NCBI GenBank assembly: GCA_034432095.1
Contig: DAOUCV010000032.1
Span: 1 to 15,435 of the forward strand
DNA: 15,435 bases
Direction: 5' to 3'
From: DAOUCV01 sp034432095
GTDB lineage: Bacteria; Chloroflexota; Dehalococcoidia; Dehalococcoidales; UBA2162
Each line of letters begins with the position of its first letter. The stretch's first letter is position 1. The position numbers and the translations under genes are program-made. Positions 14,164-15,435 of this stretch are shown in pieces. Under the pieces are notes generated by a model. The model had not been told where the DNA came from, searched no databases, and saw only the letters and a program-made list of their open reading frames with translations.

Positions 14164-14219
14164 TCTTTTTCCCTCTTGTCAAGGAGAAAAAGGGACAAAG
14201 GGGGTTTTTCAGCAAAACC
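14164..14219 (+). repeat. Hairpin-rich gap between argF and mutM (degenerate copy D)
   Basis: An imperfect inverted repeat centred on TTGTCAA (14176-14182) pairs a CTTTTTCCC-type left arm with a GGAGAAAAAGGG right arm, including mismatches. A second, clean stem pairs GGTTTT (14203-14208) with AAAACC (14214-14219) around a 5-base loop. The pyrimidine-left, purine-right layout resembles copies A-C, but the sequence is more A/T-rich and membership is uncertain. Neither hairpin has a clear T-run after it. The mutM ribosome-binding site, AGGGGAG, follows at 14226-14232. Confidence 0.45.
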
Positions 14220-14241
14220 GCTAAAAGGGGAGATAGCTTAA

Positions 14242-15072
14242 ATGCCTGAGCTTCCTGAAGTAGAGACGGTAAAAAATGAGCTTTCGCCTCACCTCATCGG
14301 ACGCTGTGTTACTGGCGTTACCTTATTATGGGAAGGGGTAGTCAAGGAACCCTCGGCGGAAGAATTTCGTTCTCGCCTCATCGGACAGAGGTTCACCGGA
14401 ATAACCAGACGGGGGAAGTATCTGATTTTCAGCCTGAGCGGCGGCGATTCATTAATTATCCATCTGAAAATGACGGGTTCCCTATTGTTGTCAGCACCAC
14501 CCAAATATACGCAGGCTATAATCCATTTGGACGGGAACACCAATATTTTCTTCCGCGACCCGCGTAAGTTCGGGGTAATGCGGCTGGTCAGAGACAAGGA
14601 TAACATCGTCGGTAAGCTGGGTCCGGAACCACTGGAGGTTGGTTTCACACCTCAGATCCTGGCTCAGCGTCTGTCCAATCGCCAAGCCCCGATAAAGGCA
14701 CTACTCTGCGAGCAAGAGCTAATAGCCGGTATCGGTAGTATGTATGCTGATGAAGCCCTGTTCGCCTCAGGAATCCACCCCCTGAGGTCGGGGCAAAGTC
14801 TGTCTCAGGAAGAGATAGAGCACCTCTATCACGCCATACGTCGGGTATTATTGGCAGGCATCAATAGTAAGGGAGCCAGCGTGAATACCTACTTTAGACC
14901 CGATGGAACGAAGGGCACAGCCCACACTGGATTTAAGGTTGCCCACCGTGGCTCTGAGCCCTGCCCTGTCTGCGGCACTCCCATCCAGCGGATAGTGGTT
15001 CGGAATCGGGGCAGTTACTTCTGCCCCAGATGCCAGCCAGAAAAGAGAGAAAAGGGTCTTTCCCTCCCTTGA
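14242..15072 (+). CDS. mutM: Formamidopyrimidine-DNA glycosylase (Fpg)
   Basis: Removes 8-oxoguanine and formamidopyrimidines and nicks the backbone in base excision repair. At 276 residues it has the usual length. After removal of Met the catalytic Pro begins PELPEVETV. Lys59 lies in RRGKYLIF, the void-filling Met in HLKMTGS (Met78) and the Arg/Phe pair in FRDPRKFG. The C-terminal zinc finger is complete: CPVC (241-244) and CPRC (261-264), with the DNA-binding Arg256 in NRGSYF. In the helix-two-turn-helix segment the motif is GIGSMYADEALF; the usual sequence is GIGNIYADE, so a highly conserved DNA-contacting Asn is Ser166. Start chosen at ATG 14242, with AGGGGAG about 9 bases upstream. It may be read with argF or from its own undetected promoter. 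Confidence 0.96.
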   Translation: MPELPEVETVKNELSPHLIGRCVTGVTLLWEGVVKEPSAEEFRSRLIGQRFTGITRRGKYLIFSLSGGDSLIIHLKMTGSLLLSAPPKYTQAIIHLDGNTNIFFRDPRKFGVMRLVRDKDNIVGKLGPEPLEVGFTPQILAQRLSNRQAPIKALLCEQELIAGIGSMYADEALFASGIHPLRSGQSLSQEEIEHLYHAIRRVLLAGINSKGASVNTYFRPDGTKGTAHTGFKVAHRGSEPCPVCGTPIQRIVVRNRGSYFCPRCQPEKREKGLSLP

Positions 15073-15087
15073 AAAAGCCTAAATATC

Positions 15088-15435
15088 CTAAGATGACGCC
15101 CGGATGATGTTTTCTTTAACGTATTTACTGGTGATAGATACGGCGAGAAAGAATATGGGCCTGTCAACTCTAATTACCCTCAACGGGCAGTGTCTCAGTC
15201 CCCTGGGAGCAAAGATAAGGCAGCTTTTGGTGAGAATATATTTTTCGTCTTCCAGCCAGAACTCTACTTCCCCGCATAAATCGTGAGGATTTTGGGGGTC
15301 ACTACCGAAAAAGCCGATAACCTCATCAAAATCATGCGTATGAGATGGGGTACCTTCTGTCTCGGTGGCTTTCCAGTACCAGGAGCAAATTATGCTAGGG
15401 GCTCCCTTTACAATAAAGTCTTCTAACCATAATAT
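15088..15435 (-). CDS. Cupin-domain protein, C-terminal 115 residues (5' end beyond window)
   Basis: The minus strand is open from the right edge to TAG at 15088-15090. The visible 115 residues contain both cupin motifs. Motif 1 is GTPSHTHDFDEVIGFFG, with HxHx3E and the closing Gly. Motif 2 is LIFAPRGLRHCPL, with PxGxxH. These supply a typical three-His-plus-Glu metal site. Between them lies NPHDLCGEVEFWLEDEKYI. The upstream part of the same frame (WLEDFIVKGAPSIICSWYWKA) suggests that another segment precedes it. Single-domain cupins have very varied roles, so no substrate is proposed. The gene converges on mutM, whose stop is 15 bases away. A 60-codon frame on the plus strand in the same place is its shadow. 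Confidence 0.82.
   Translation of the reverse strand: MLWLEDFIVKGAPSIICSWYWKATETEGTPSHTHDFDEVIGFFGSDPQNPHDLCGEVEFWLEDEKYILTKSCLIFAPRGLRHCPLRVIRVDRPIFFLAVSITSKYVKENIIRASS

Noticed and set aside
15104..15286. 60-codon plus-strand ORF after mutM
   Set aside because: It lies over the minus-strand cupin gene, which has recognisable motifs; the plus-strand peptide has none.
1..15435. CRISPR array, tRNA/rRNA genes, insertion sequence or phage genes
   Set aside because: No regularly spaced repeats, cloverleaf-like segments, transposase or integrase motifs were found on either strand.

Overview
The window looks like a stretch of housekeeping chromosome from an uncultivated anaerobic bacterium. My best guess is the phylum Chloroflexota, class Dehalococcoidia. 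This rests on the general look of the proteins (an OFA-like MFS carrier, FN3-plus-membrane-anchor surface protein, small beta-lactamase-fold hydrolase, cupin), the hrcA-grpE-dnaK-dnaJ order and the G-rich palindromic repeats between genes. It is an impression, not a search result. No mobile element, CRISPR array, rRNA or tRNA was seen, and nothing looks like a new multi-gene system; the interest lies in regulatory sites and unusual residues inside conserved enzymes.

Layout. Positions 1-263 hold the C-terminal end of a surface protein (fibronectin-III-like end plus a membrane anchor), followed by an MFS transporter (307-1623). A beta-lactamase-fold hydrolase on the minus strand (1625-2257) converges on the transporter with a 1-base gap. 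A compact divergent promoter region (2258-2401) carries a good sigma-70-type promoter in each direction and a perfect CIRCE-type inverted repeat at the expected hrcA transcription start. The heat-shock cluster hrcA-grpE-dnaK (2402-5960) is followed by a 280-base gap with four hairpins and a separate extended -10 promoter, then dnaJ (6241-7314) and a clear terminator.

The next block is on the minus strand: plsY and der overlap by 4 bases (7376-9375), and polA (9572-12310) lies upstream, separated by its own terminator and a copy of the palindromic repeat. polA appears to have a leaderless transcript. A histidine phosphatase (12392-13027, minus) and argF (13174-14115, plus) share a divergent promoter region. 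mutM follows argF after a further hairpin-rich gap. The right edge holds the C-terminal 115 residues of a cupin protein on the minus strand, cut by the window border.

How the genes fit together. HrcA should repress its own operon through the CIRCE site, while DnaK, DnaJ and GrpE form one chaperone machine. dnaJ seems to have an additional input of its own. PolA and MutM belong to DNA repair, Der to ribosome assembly, PlsY to phospholipid synthesis and ArgF to arginine synthesis. The points most worth checking are the non-standard CIRCE arms together with an altered HrcA wing, the hairpin that overlaps the dnaJ ribosome-binding site, the leaderless polA promoter, and unusual residues at normally conserved positions in ArgF, PolA, MutM and the beta-lactamase-fold protein.
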